64,000 bases of DNA from Candidatus Freyarchaeota archaeon (GTDB taxonomy: Archaea > Asgardarchaeota > Jordiarchaeia > Jordiarchaeales > Jordiarchaeaceae): positions 1-64,000 of the forward strand of contig JAUQZE010000006.1 in the NCBI GenBank assembly GCA_030587365.1. Direction: 5' to 3'. Shown here piece after piece: positions 53,666 through 62,336 of this stretch. The stretch's first letter is position 1, and each line of letters opens with the position of its first letter. The notes below the pieces were generated by a model. The model did no database searches, was not told where the DNA came from, and saw only the letters and a program-made list of their open reading frames with translations. The translations under genes were made by a program, and so were the position numbers.

Positions 53666-54088
53666 AAATTATGTATCTACGGGGCGCTTAGAACCTTCAA
53701 AATAAGAGAAGCTGCCTCACCAAGAGAAACATGGGATCGAGAACCATCCAGAGAAACAGAGTACTACTGGTCTGGGAAAAGCTGCAAGTACCCACACTAA
53801 AACTCCAAGACAAATACTAAACCCAATAAAAAAATATTCAGAGAAGCCAAAGAACAAGGAAAAGAAACACTAACACACGAAGAAAGCATAGAAAAAGCAC
53901 TCCAAGCCTACCAAAAATACAAAGAAAGCAGCGGCGAAATAACCTACACAAAAACAATAAACAGAGAATACGTGGAAATGATAATAGAAGAAGCAGAAGA
54001 AGTACTCCTAATAACACCCAAAAAAGAAAACGGAGAAACCAAACACCAGCTCAATCACCAAATCCTAAAAAACACCACCACAAACTAA
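53666..54088 (+). pseudogene. Degraded coding-like stretch, no start and one in-frame stop
   Basis: One frame is open for 141 codons except for a TAA at 53798-53800. It has no ATG and no usable start near its beginning. The second half reads like a helical, charged protein (EAKEQGKETLTHEESIEKAL; INREYVEMIIEEAEEVLLIT). Base composition matches the A/C-rich end of aor. I do not recognise a family. It could be a decayed gene, or a gene whose start lies in another frame. Confidence 0.35.
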
Positions 54089-54126
54089 TATACTCCAAAG
54101 ACAAGTAGAAAAGCAAAAAAAAGGCG

Positions 54127-54161
54127 CTCTGCGCAAAAAAAATACAGTTTTAAGCGCAGAG
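54127..54161. other. Inverted repeat near the end of fae-hps
   Basis: CTCTGCGC (54127-54134) and GCGCAGAG (54154-54161) form a perfect eight-pair, GC-rich stem with an A/T-rich 19-base loop. It lies about 90 bases beyond the fae-hps stop codon in an otherwise AT-rich region, so it could be a 3'-end or RNA-processing structure. Confidence 0.4.
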
Positions 54162-54250
54162 GACGGAAGCCAATCTAACATAAAAAAAGGGAGAGAGAGC
54201 AGCCACTCCATGTGATTAGTGAAATATTATTTATTAAATGAATGAATTAT

Positions 54251-55462
54251 TTATTCAATGTGATACCTAAATAAATCCACGTCCCCAGGTTCCTTCGGCA
54301 CCTCTCTTACTAGTACCTCAATAAACTCTCTGGTTGCGCGTTCTATATCTTTCGACTGCGTTATGTACCGACCTACGATTAGAATATTGGCTCCAGCTGC
54401 GAGGGCCTCTCCGGCTGTTTCTGGTGTTATACCGCCGGCGACTGCGAAAAGCATTTTGCTATCTTTGGATATCTTACTTTTAATCTCTTTGATGAGATGC
54501 CATCGAGGCTTCTCACCGGTTGCCTCCGTATCTATAGCTCTGTGGAGTATAACGACATCTGGCAACGTTTTCAGTTCACCAAGCTTCTCTACGGGGTCAG
54601 GTACTTCCATCATGTCAACTATAGAGTAAATGCCCAGACGACGCGCCTCATAAATGAAACGGTCTATAGATTCGGTCGAAGCCAAGCCTGATACAACCGT
54701 AGCATCCGCGGTTTCTTCGTAGGCAATGTCCACTTCAACTTGAGCGGTATCCAGCGTTTTAAGGTCGGCTATTATGAATATGTCTGACGCAATCTCTCTC
54801 AGTTTACTCACCGCACTCACACCGTACCTCTTAATCAGAGGAGTTCCCGCCTCGAGTATTATCCTGTCACTCTTCGGAAGCTCCTTAATCACTCTTGCAG
54901 CCTGTTCCATGGAAGGATTATCTAAAGCAATTTGCAAGTATGGTGGACGCCAAAGACGAGGCACTTTCAGTCCAGCCACCGGATGAGTGGCCCTATCCTT
55001 ATCGTAGAGTATCTTCTCCAGTGATGGGTAGTTTGTCATTGCTCTGTTTAGTGCTAGTTTTGTGGCGCTGTAGTTGTAGTGGTAGATTTTTCGGTAGTCT
55101 TTGGCTTCGGGGTGGATGAATACGCTGGCGATTATTACCCAGGTGTCTATTTTGTCTTTGGGAATCATTCCTTCCTCAACCGCGTCTGCTATCGCCTTTG
55201 CGACTGCGGCTTGGGCTGGTCCGAAGATTTTGTTTGCTTCTTCCATATTTTTAATGGTGACCTTTGGCACAACCAGTACGTGTGGTTTGGGTGGAAGGTT
55301 GGGCCTTATGACTCCTAGTAGGGGGGTGTGTCCTGCGGATAGGTTTGTTAGCCCTTGGGCGAAAGCTGTGCCTACGGGGCCTTCTTTTTCTCCTATTAGC
55401 AAGTCGACGTGTGCTACTTCCTGTCCTTTGCCAACCAATGCTTCTCCGATAAGGTATGTCAT
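54251..55462 (-). CDS. fae-hps: Bifunctional formaldehyde-activating enzyme / 3-hexulose-6-phosphate synthase
   Basis: The product is about 403 residues from ATG at 55462, with GAGGTG upstream. Residues 1-160 are Fae (YLIGEALVGKG; TNLSAGHTPLLGVIRPNLPPKP), which condenses formaldehyde with tetrahydromethanopterin. Residues about 170-400 are HPS (QIALDNPS; IILEAGTPLIKRYG; ADLKTLD; VAGGITPETAGEALAAGANILIVGR), joining formaldehyde and ribulose 5-phosphate. In non-methylotrophic archaea the fusion runs toward pentose supply and formaldehyde capture. Base composition switches sharply near 55010 at the domain boundary region. Confidence 0.95.
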   Translation of the reverse strand: MTYLIGEALVGKGQEVAHVDLLIGEKEGPVGTAFAQGLTNLSAGHTPLLGVIRPNLPPKPHVLVVPKVTIKNMEEANKIFGPAQAAVAKAIADAVEEGMIPKDKIDTWVIIASVFIHPEAKDYRKIYHYNYSATKLALNRAMTNYPSLEKILYDKDRATHPVAGLKVPRLWRPPYLQIALDNPSMEQAARVIKELPKSDRIILEAGTPLIKRYGVSAVSKLREIASDIFIIADLKTLDTAQVEVDIAYEETADATVVSGLASTESIDRFIYEARRLGIYSIVDMMEVPDPVEKLGELKTLPDVVILHRAIDTEATGEKPRWHLIKEIKSKISKDSKMLFAVAGGITPETAGEALAAGANILIVGRYITQSKDIERATREFIEVLVREVPKEPGDVDLFRYHIE

Positions 55463-55656
55463 CGTTTTCACACCTCTTATTCAGCAAGAGGACAATGTAA
55501 AGTCGCTTAATTAAGCTTTTTCTGCGTAACGTGTGACGTATCTTTGAATTTTTTCGGTAAATGGAGTAATTTGGTTGGTTACATGTTATTTTTCGATGTT
55601 TGGATTTTTCGATAAGTGGATTTAATATGATTCGTAAATCTTGGTGGAATGGAATT

Positions 55657-56283
55657 TTATTGGTTGTCTTTGAGTAGTTTTTCTGCTATTTCCAGGTCTT
55701 TCTTGCTGTTTATGTTAACGGCGAATTCTTTGAGGTTTACTGTGTAGTAGTCTTCTTCTAGGGTTTCTCTGGTAGTCATTTTTTCTCCTCTAATCACGTT
55801 AATTCCTGTGGGTACCATTTCTGTATTGTTGATTTTCATTATGGTTGTGGGTTTCAGTCCTAGGCTTAGTGTTAGTTTGAGGGGGACCACGGTGACGAGT
55901 GAAGGTTTACCTGCTCTAAAAAATTCTTTTATTACTAGGTCTAGTAGTTCCCCTCTTAGTAGAGGGGTGTCAGTTGGACAAATCAGAACGTTTGACAATT
56001 TAAAATTATTAATGGCGTATCTGAGGTCTTCTACGTAGTCTATTCCGGGTGTTTGAATTATTTGGAGTGGGTAATTCTTGATTTTTTTCAAGTATTCTAG
56101 GGTGTTGTTTGTGTGTGGGCTTATGGTTACGTATATTTTTTTGATGAGTGATGCTTCTGTCATTGCCTTTTGTACGTAGTCTATGAGGGGTTGGCTGTGC
56201 AAAAGGATCAGGGGTTTTTCGCCGAGTTCTTTGATTCTGGAGCTTTTTCCGCCTGCCATTATGAGTCCGTTGATTTTATGCAT
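55657..56283 (-). CDS. cobY: Adenosylcobinamide-phosphate guanylyltransferase CobY
   Basis: The 208-residue protein is a nucleotidyltransferase of the archaeal CobY type: the nucleotide-binding GLIMAGGKSSRIK, KPLILL, CPTDTPLLR and VPTGINVIRG. It turns adenosylcobinamide phosphate into the GDP derivative and replaces bacterial CobU. It overlaps cobS by eight bases and is the last gene of the operon. Confidence 0.9.
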   Translation of the reverse strand: MHKINGLIMAGGKSSRIKELGEKPLILLHSQPLIDYVQKAMTEASLIKKIYVTISPHTNNTLEYLKKIKNYPLQIIQTPGIDYVEDLRYAINNFKLSNVLICPTDTPLLRGELLDLVIKEFFRAGKPSLVTVVPLKLTLSLGLKPTTIMKINNTEMVPTGINVIRGEKMTTRETLEEDYYTVNLKEFAVNINSKKDLEIAEKLLKDNQ

Positions 56284-57085
56284 AGAGTTTGACCACCATT
56301 ACGATTAGTGCTAGTATTATGAGCCGGGAAATTTCGTGTGATGCACCTAGGACATCGCCTGTGACGCATCCGAAACTTCTGTTGGCTGAGCGTGCTATGG
56401 AGGTTCCGATAAGGATGGATATGGCGGGTGAGGTTAGGAGGAAAATTTTTATTTCGCAGGCGATGCTGAGATTGAGGAAGTGGGCATAGAGAAAAATTGC
56501 GGTGATCAGGAATGCTACGGAGATGAGTGTTGAGGCTAATAGTTTTTTCTTTCCCATTCCTTCTACGAATAGTTTGCCTATACCTGATTTGTGGGGTTTT
56601 CCAAAAGTGGCGCATGCTAGTAGTGAATTTTTACAAAAAACTTCTATGGAGAAAACGAATAGGAAAAGTTGGGCATATGGTATTTTACCGTAAAGCGGCA
56701 GGGTGCTGTAAAGCGATAGGGTTGCTAAGGTTACTAGCAGTGCAAGGGTTAATCCGCCGGCTCCCACTTTTGGATCTTTCATCGCGGATAATTTCTTTTT
56801 CTTGTCTCCAAAGGCGGCGATTCCATCTCCGAAATCAATAAGTCCATCCATATGCAAAAAACCATTCAACAAGTATAGGGCTAGAAGCATAATTGCCGCC
56901 GAGGGGAAGGGTGGGAGTACAAAATTTAATCCGACAAGAAGTAGCCCGGCTAAAACCCCGTAAAAGGCGCCGACGACCGATGTTAATGGTAAGTATTTTG
57001 CAGTCTCTTCGGAGATGGGGGCTCCTCTAATGGGAATTATTGTGAAAAGAGCCAGAAGTGATTTTAGGCTTCTTATCGGTCCCAT
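56276..57085 (-). CDS. cobS: Adenosylcobinamide-GDP ribazoletransferase CobS
   Basis: The 269-residue integral membrane protein joins adenosylcobinamide-GDP to alpha-ribazole phosphate. It has the hallmark FTIIPI start, the DGLIDFGDGIAAFGDKKKKLSAMKDPKVGAGG segment (divalent-metal binding Asp residues) and about six hydrophobic segments. The ATG follows AGGAG. It is followed by cobY with overlap, and cbiZ/cobZ lies 17 bases upstream. Confidence 0.94.
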   Translation of the reverse strand: MGPIRSLKSLLALFTIIPIRGAPISEETAKYLPLTSVVGAFYGVLAGLLLVGLNFVLPPFPSAAIMLLALYLLNGFLHMDGLIDFGDGIAAFGDKKKKLSAMKDPKVGAGGLTLALLVTLATLSLYSTLPLYGKIPYAQLFLFVFSIEVFCKNSLLACATFGKPHKSGIGKLFVEGMGKKKLLASTLISVAFLITAIFLYAHFLNLSIACEIKIFLLTSPAISILIGTSIARSANRSFGCVTGDVLGASHEISRLIILALIVMVVKLYA

Positions 57086-57102
57086 TTTAATTTTTGTCTC
57101 CT

Positions 57103-58218
57103 TTAGAGTTTTGAGTAGATATTCGACATGATTCCCCCGATCAGTGACGCTACCACATCATCCAAAAATGGTTCAAGTGAAGCAATTATACCAGGCTTCT
57201 TCCTATCGTATCTTATGTAGTTAAAAAGACCCTTAGTACCGGCGATGTACTCGGCAATAGCCATGCCAATCATCTCGTCTGCGAGAATATGAACAGCATC
57301 CTTTTTGAAGTCATCAACACTAAGCCCGTAAATTCGCCCACTTGAACCAAGGTCTTCTAGAAACAGCGCTGAGGAGACCAGAGAGTTAATATTAACATCG
57401 TTAATCAGTTTGTTCAGCTCCTCCACGAAACGTTTCTCAATTTCTTCGACCTTATGTTCAGCATCAGGAATGTGAAGTGCCATAGCGGTCTCTAGCAACT
57501 TATCCATTGTTATACCCCGTTCTCCAAGTCTTTCTAGGAAACTTCTGCTTTTCACTTCCTCGGCTTTGGTTAGTGATTCTATAACAGCGTCCCTAACAGC
57601 CCGGGATAAGAGAATCCCTATGTCCGTACCTGTCCCAGCATATTTTAGCTTCTCTCCCTCGGTGGGGCAAACGACAACTACACTGTCTGTGGTTGTCCCT
57701 CCGGCGTTGAAACCCAGATTTCTAAGAGCCACACTCTTTGCTTCCGTTATGGTGATGACCGCGTTTACCAAAGCCCCATCTGTTAACGCTTTGTTGATGA
57801 AGGCAATAATGTTTATGGTTCCAGGCTTGCCTCTCTCCTCTCCTTTTAAGTTAAAGGGGTTTTCTCCGGCTACCAGAGCGTTTGAGGTCCCTGCAGTGAT
57901 AACCGTGGTTACATGTAAAGCCTCGAGAGTCTGCTGGGTAACGGTTAGTACCTTTCTTAATTGTGCAGCGGTCATTAATCCTACGGTTTTGTTTCCGAGT
58001 TTTAACTCATTAACCAGGTTTCTGAGTTCTTCTTCTGGCTGTTCAGAATTGTAGTCTTTGGGAACTTGGAGAATCAAAGCATTATCTACCCCTAGGATAC
58101 CGAAACCCAGAGGCGCGGAGCTTACTGCTCTACAAGTCTTAGGTAAACTCACAAGTGCGCAGTCGCCCATACTTGATTTAAGAAATTCCACTTTTATATC
58201 AAACAACTTAAAACCCAT
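57103..58218 (-). CDS. cbiZ-cobZ: CbiZ-CobZ fusion: adenosylcobinamide amidohydrolase and alpha-ribazole phosphatase
   Basis: Residues about 1-210 of 371 are CbiZ (RAVSSAPLGFG; GLMTAAQL; TVITAGTSNA; PGTINIIAFIN; NLGFNAGGTTTDSVVV), which removes the aminopropanol arm from adenosylcobinamide to give adenosylcobyric acid. Residues about 225-371 match archaeal CobZ (LLETAMALHIP; DVNINSLVSSALFLEDLGSSG; ADEMIGMAIAEYIAGTKGLFNYIRYDRKKPGI), a PgpA-like alpha-ribazole-phosphate phosphatase. Both act in corrinoid salvage, and the fusion suggests coordinated expression. It overlaps cbiB by 25 bases. Confidence 0.88.
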   Translation of the reverse strand: MGFKLFDIKVEFLKSSMGDCALVSLPKTCRAVSSAPLGFGILGVDNALILQVPKDYNSEQPEEELRNLVNELKLGNKTVGLMTAAQLRKVLTVTQQTLEALHVTTVITAGTSNALVAGENPFNLKGEERGKPGTINIIAFINKALTDGALVNAVITITEAKSVALRNLGFNAGGTTTDSVVVVCPTEGEKLKYAGTGTDIGILLSRAVRDAVIESLTKAEEVKSRSFLERLGERGITMDKLLETAMALHIPDAEHKVEEIEKRFVEELNKLINDVNINSLVSSALFLEDLGSSGRIYGLSVDDFKKDAVHILADEMIGMAIAEYIAGTKGLFNYIRYDRKKPGIIASLEPFLDDVVASLIGGIMSNIYSKL

Positions 58219-59219
58219 CCTAAACCGCTTATTATGAATTTTATTAGGAATTTTTCCACAAGTTCCTGCAAAAAAATTCCCAAGAGTATGGCGATTGGGG
58301 ATACCGCCAGTAAGAACAATAGACAGGATGCTTTCATTATTTTAATTGATTTATCGGTTTCCTCAAATCCGGGAAAGGGATATTCTTCGCCCAGTCGGTG
58401 GTAACCAATCTTTTCGAGACGAGTATTAAGGGCCCCCGCCATAGCCGCCATCGGCCACCCGCTGTTGGGGCTCTTTGTTTTTTTGTGATCTCTTCGAGCA
58501 ATCTTTAGACAGCTTCTCCAGTCTGCTCCTACTAACTTCGAGGCTAACGCAATAAAAGGAATACTTATTCTTGCTGAAACCCAGTTTGCTAAATCATCAA
58601 GACTCGCTGAGAACCAGCCGACATTTATATGTTTTTCAGTCTTGTACCCCACCATCGAGTCCAGGGTGTTTACTGTTCGGTAAAAAATTGCGCCCGGAAT
58701 CCCCAAAAAGGCGAAAAATAGTAGGGGAGAAAAAAATCCGTCTGGTATGCTTTCAGCAACGCTCTCCACAGTGGCGGACAGGATATGTGACTTGTCCAGT
58801 TTGCTTACATCCCGACCAACTATGCGGGAAACCTGTTGTCTGGCACCATTGAGATTTCCGTTCATAAGCTCATTAGTAATAGGATATATGTGTTTCTCCA
58901 TATCGTTTAGAGAGAAGGCGCATTTAAGTAGGTAGGCGGACAGCAGCATCCAGGCAATCTTACCTAAGAAGAACTTTACGAGGAATAATACAATAACTGT
59001 GGAAAACAGAAAAATCGAAATGACGAACACAGTTAGAAGGACACCCGACAATTTTTCGATATGGGGTCTTCCACGCGGTATTCTTTTATCAATCCAGTAG
59101 ATTACGTTTCCCATCCATCTGGTGGGATGAATTTTTCTGGGCGGCTCCCCGATGGTGAAGTCTATAGCTAACGCCACTAAGATGATTCCCAGATAGTAAA
59201 CAAGATCAATTATTTCCAT
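58194..59219 (-). CDS. cbiB: Adenosylcobinamide-phosphate synthase CbiB
   Basis: The 341-residue membrane protein attaches aminopropanol phosphate to adenosylcobyric acid. Typical features are IDFTIGEPPRKIHPTRWMGNVIYWID near the N-terminus, several hydrophobic helices, RDVSKLDKSHI, ESVAESIPDGFFSPLLFFAFLG and the PNSGWPMAAMAGAL motif. The ATG follows AGAGG. It precedes the overlapping cbiZ/cobZ gene and follows the threonine-phosphate decarboxylase gene. Confidence 0.94.
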   Translation of the reverse strand: MEIIDLVYYLGIILVALAIDFTIGEPPRKIHPTRWMGNVIYWIDKRIPRGRPHIEKLSGVLLTVFVISIFLFSTVIVLFLVKFFLGKIAWMLLSAYLLKCAFSLNDMEKHIYPITNELMNGNLNGARQQVSRIVGRDVSKLDKSHILSATVESVAESIPDGFFSPLLFFAFLGIPGAIFYRTVNTLDSMVGYKTEKHINVGWFSASLDDLANWVSARISIPFIALASKLVGADWRSCLKIARRDHKKTKSPNSGWPMAAMAGALNTRLEKIGYHRLGEEYPFPGFEETDKSIKIMKASCLLFLLAVSPIAILLGIFLQELVEKFLIKFIISGLGWVLSCLI

Positions 59220-59251
59220 CTAGAAACCTCTGAACCCCGTCAAGGTTTGAG

Positions 59252-60391
59252 TTAAAACCTGCCTATGGGTTTTTCAGCTGTTTCAAATCTGCTTCTACCG
59301 CTGGAAAGCTTCTCCTCTGAAACTGTTTTTAACGCTTCTAGGAGAATAGCGTTCAGGTCTCGGTTTTTTACGGCTATTCGAATGTAGTCTGAGAAACTCT
59401 CACCGAAGGAGCCGCAGTCTCTAATGAGAAATCCTTTATTCATCATAATTTTCTTGAAAGCAGTGCTATTGACTTCCAACTGCTTGATTTTAATAAACAT
59501 AAAGTTGGCATCGGGTCTAACAGGTTCATAGCCCGGTATACGAGATACTTGTTCGTACAAATTCCTTTTTTCGGTCTCAACAAATTTTACTGTTCTCTTC
59601 AAGTAGGGATCGCAATTTCGAATCAGTTCGGATGCTATAATCTGGTCTAATACTCCAACATTCCACGAAAGACGAGCCTTATCCATATACTTTATGATTT
59701 CTTTTCCGCCTACTCCGAACCCTACTCTAATGCCGGGTATGCTAAAAATTTTGGTCAAAGAGCGGGAAACGAACAGATTGTCGTGGTTTTGCACTTCAGG
59801 AACACAGGAACCGCTTCTACCCTCCCTCAGGAAACCGATGAATGCCTCATCGATGAAAACCAAAATATTACTAGTCTCGCACTCATCTACCACTTCTAAA
59901 ATCTTACTTTTGCTTTCAAACCTACTGGTAGGGTTATTCGGGTTACATATAAAAACCGCCTTTGTACCACCATCAACTAATTCAAAGAGGGATTCGGTTT
60001 CTAGTTGGAATTCTTTGTCCTCCTTCAGAGGAATTCTATTAATAATCCCTCCCATAAACTGGCAATAAAAAGCGTACTCATCATACGTTGGGGAACAGAC
60101 TATTATATGGTCATTTGGTTTTACGAAGGTTTCAGCGAAAGCCTTGATTAATTCGGTGGATCCACAACCCGCAATTATGTGCCCTAGTGGTATGTTGAGA
60201 TAGTCCGATATTATTGATATCAGACGGGTGCACTGGTCGTCTGGGTAATGGATAATATTGTCTATGTTTTCTTGAATTACGTTAATGATTTCATCAGGGG
60301 AACCGAGGGGATTCAGATTGCAGCTAAAGTCTATGAGATTAGTATTATGCTTCCACACTTCCCCGCCGTGCTGAGGTCTTGTTAGATTCAG
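59252..60391 (-). CDS. cobD: L-threonine-O-3-phosphate decarboxylase CobD (PLP, aminotransferase fold)
   Basis: The protein is about 380 residues of the HisC/CobD PLP family that supplies aminopropanol phosphate for CbiB. The HGG near the N-terminus, DFSCNLNPLG, CGSTELIKA, NPNNPTSRF, DEAFIGF and the PLP lysine in RSLTKIFSIPGIRVG are present. The start is uncertain: a GTG at 60430 has no clear ribosome-binding site. A CTG at 60391 lies exactly seven bases after AAGGAG and would leave the usual short N-terminus before HGG. It overlaps btuD in either case. Confidence 0.85.
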   Translation of the reverse strand: MNLTRPQHGGEVWKHNTNLIDFSCNLNPLGSPDEIINVIQENIDNIIHYPDDQCTRLISIISDYLNIPLGHIIAGCGSTELIKAFAETFVKPNDHIIVCSPTYDEYAFYCQFMGGIINRIPLKEDKEFQLETESLFELVDGGTKAVFICNPNNPTSRFESKSKILEVVDECETSNILVFIDEAFIGFLREGRSGSCVPEVQNHDNLFVSRSLTKIFSIPGIRVGFGVGGKEIIKYMDKARLSWNVGVLDQIIASELIRNCDPYLKRTVKFVETEKRNLYEQVSRIPGYEPVRPDANFMFIKIKQLEVNSTAFKKIMMNKGFLIRDCGSFGESFSDYIRIAVKNRDLNAILLEALKTVSEEKLSSGRSRFETAEKPIGRF

Positions 60392-61226
60392 TAGTTCTCT
60401 CCTTACTATTTTTCTTATCAAATACACCACCGTTATTTGAAGTTGATAGTGGAATTATTACCAGTCCTACGTTTGGAATGTTCTGGATGATTGCTTTCAC
60501 CCCGTAGACATCCTCAATGAGTTTTTGTGTAACTATGTCTTCGGGTTTACCGCAAGCTACGACTTTGCCTTTATCAAGTACTATGAGCTTATCACAATAC
60601 TTGACTGCAAGATTAAGTTCATGCATCGCAGCAAGAATCGTTACACCATCTTCGGATAAACTCCTCAACATTTCCATAATTTCCATTTGGTATCCTAAAT
60701 CAAGATGAGCTACGGGTTCGTCTATCAGAAGTACTTTCGCTTCCTGAGCTATGGCCTTAGCTATTAGGGCCCTCTGCTTTTCTCCACTGCTTAACTCTCC
60801 GAGTTTTCTATTTCCAAAATCTGACACATTTAACTTTTCCATAGCATTTAAAGCAATTTTTTCATCTCGCTCTTTTTCCCACCATAAACCTTCGAGATAA
60901 GGATATCTGCCCAAGAGTACGGTATCAGTAATTGAGATGTTCATATCCATAGGAAATTCTGAAGGCACCACCGCATAGATTTTGGCACCCTCCGATTGTG
61001 ACAACTTTCTCAAATTATGCCCATCCAACTGTATACTGCCTTCTTGGGGAGTATATAATTTGCTCAAGCATTTGAGGAGTGTGGTTTTTCCAGAACCGTT
61101 CGGACCCACAAGTCCAACAAATTCGCCTCTGTTAATCTCAAACGTCAATCCGTCCAGAGCTTTCACCGAATTATAAGTATATACCAAATCTTCAACCCTA
61201 ATAATTACATCAGTACTACATGGCAT
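60345..61226 (-). CDS. btuD: Corrinoid ABC transporter ATP-binding protein BtuD
   Basis: The product is about 293 residues from ATG at 61226, with GAGGT seven bases upstream. The Walker A GPNGSGKTTLLK, signature LSSGEKQRALIAKAI, Walker B VLLIDEPVAHLD and H-loop AAMHEL are intact. The C-terminal 60 residues after VYGVKA form a short extension. The start overlaps the btuC stop by 11 bases, and the 3' end overlaps cobD. Substrate assignment rests on neighbours. Confidence 0.92.
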   Translation of the reverse strand: MPCSTDVIIRVEDLVYTYNSVKALDGLTFEINRGEFVGLVGPNGSGKTTLLKCLSKLYTPQEGSIQLDGHNLRKLSQSEGAKIYAVVPSEFPMDMNISITDTVLLGRYPYLEGLWWEKERDEKIALNAMEKLNVSDFGNRKLGELSSGEKQRALIAKAIAQEAKVLLIDEPVAHLDLGYQMEIMEMLRSLSEDGVTILAAMHELNLAVKYCDKLIVLDKGKVVACGKPEDIVTQKLIEDVYGVKAIIQNIPNVGLVIIPLSTSNNGGVFDKKNSKERTTESNKTSARRGSVEA

Positions 61227-62325
61227 ATCTTTTACCTCTACTAATAAGTAAAAAAGCGAAAAAGGGCACACCAATAAATGAAGTGATTATTCCTACGGGA
61301 AGTTCTGAGGGGATCATAGCAACTCTGGCTACGATATCCGCAACGAGTAGAAGATTCGCACCAAAAATTGTTGATAAAGGAAGCAGGAGCCTATGATCAC
61401 TACCAAGAGCTAACCGAATCATGTGAGGGACTACAAGCCCCACAAATCCTATAATTCCCGTGAAGGCAACACAAAAACTAGCAAGGAGCGCAGCAACTAT
61501 TAACATAATCCTTTTAAACCATTTGACTCTGAGCCCTAACTGAGCCGCTTGCTCGTCCCCTAACAATAGAACATTGAATTCTCTAGCATAGAATAAAGAT
61601 ACCAAAATAATTACTACCACTACCGGTAAAAGAATCCATACAACATTCCAAGTAACATACGCTATACTCCCAAAAAGCCAGAACATAGCACCGTGAAGCT
61701 CCTTCGGAGAAGTGACAATAAAAAATGTTGTCAACGAAGAAAAAGCTATACCTACTATTACTCCCCCTAAAACAAAACCGGTAGGAGTTTCACCTGCACT
61801 CTTATATATAATGAAAGTTATTCCGAATGCTCCAAGACCTCCGATAAAAGCCGCCAGAGGAAGAGAAACAGTTTCAAAAAACCCTGTGAAAAAAGAAGTA
61901 AGTAAAACAAGCACAGCTCCAAAAGCCGCCCCAGATGACACACCACTAATATATGGATCAACAAGAGGATTTCTTACAAGGGCCTGCATAATGGTTCCAG
62001 AAACAGCAAGCCCCGCGCCTATAAGAATAGCAGTAATCGTCCTAGGAATCCTTGAATAATACAGTATAGTATCCAAACTCCAGTCAATATAACTGGGCAG
62101 AGTAATTCCATAACTTTGAAGTGGTCTACCAAAAATCCAAAGCCTGTTAAGAGACGCAAAAACATCCCCCAAAGTGACCACCTTTGCCCCAAAAATAAGA
62201 GACGCAAGTATAAGCACCGCCAGTATAGCCAAGCCAATAATAACGGATACAGTTAGCAGAAAAATTTTACGCCTAATTAAAACTGATTTGCCAACAAAAA
62301 AAAGAGAGGAGAAAGTTTTAACCAA
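61216..62325 (-). CDS. btuC: Corrinoid ABC transporter permease BtuC
   Basis: The 369-residue protein is a FecCD-type permease with about ten membrane helices. Family motifs are YSRIPRTITAILIGAGLAVSGTIMQALVRNPLVDPYISGVSSGAAFGA, LGDEQAAQLGL (ATPase contact) and ITGFVGLVVPHMIR-like VAFTGIIGFVGLVVPHMIRL. The start is TTG directly after GGGTGATG at the end of btuF. Corrinoid specificity is inferred from the operon. Confidence 0.93.
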   Translation of the reverse strand: MVKTFSSLFFVGKSVLIRRKIFLLTVSVIIGLAILAVLILASLIFGAKVVTLGDVFASLNRLWIFGRPLQSYGITLPSYIDWSLDTILYYSRIPRTITAILIGAGLAVSGTIMQALVRNPLVDPYISGVSSGAAFGAVLVLLTSFFTGFFETVSLPLAAFIGGLGAFGITFIIYKSAGETPTGFVLGGVIVGIAFSSLTTFFIVTSPKELHGAMFWLFGSIAYVTWNVVWILLPVVVVIILVSLFYAREFNVLLLGDEQAAQLGLRVKWFKRIMLIVAALLASFCVAFTGIIGFVGLVVPHMIRLALGSDHRLLLPLSTIFGANLLLVADIVARVAMIPSELPVGIITSFIGVPFFAFLLISRGKRYAM

Positions 62326-62336
62326 ATTTCATCACC

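Noticed and set aside
53666..54088. ATP-grasp or acyl-CoA synthetase beta fragment
   Set aside because: The segment EAKEQGKETLTHEES resembles the beginning of such domains only loosely, and no further motif supports it.
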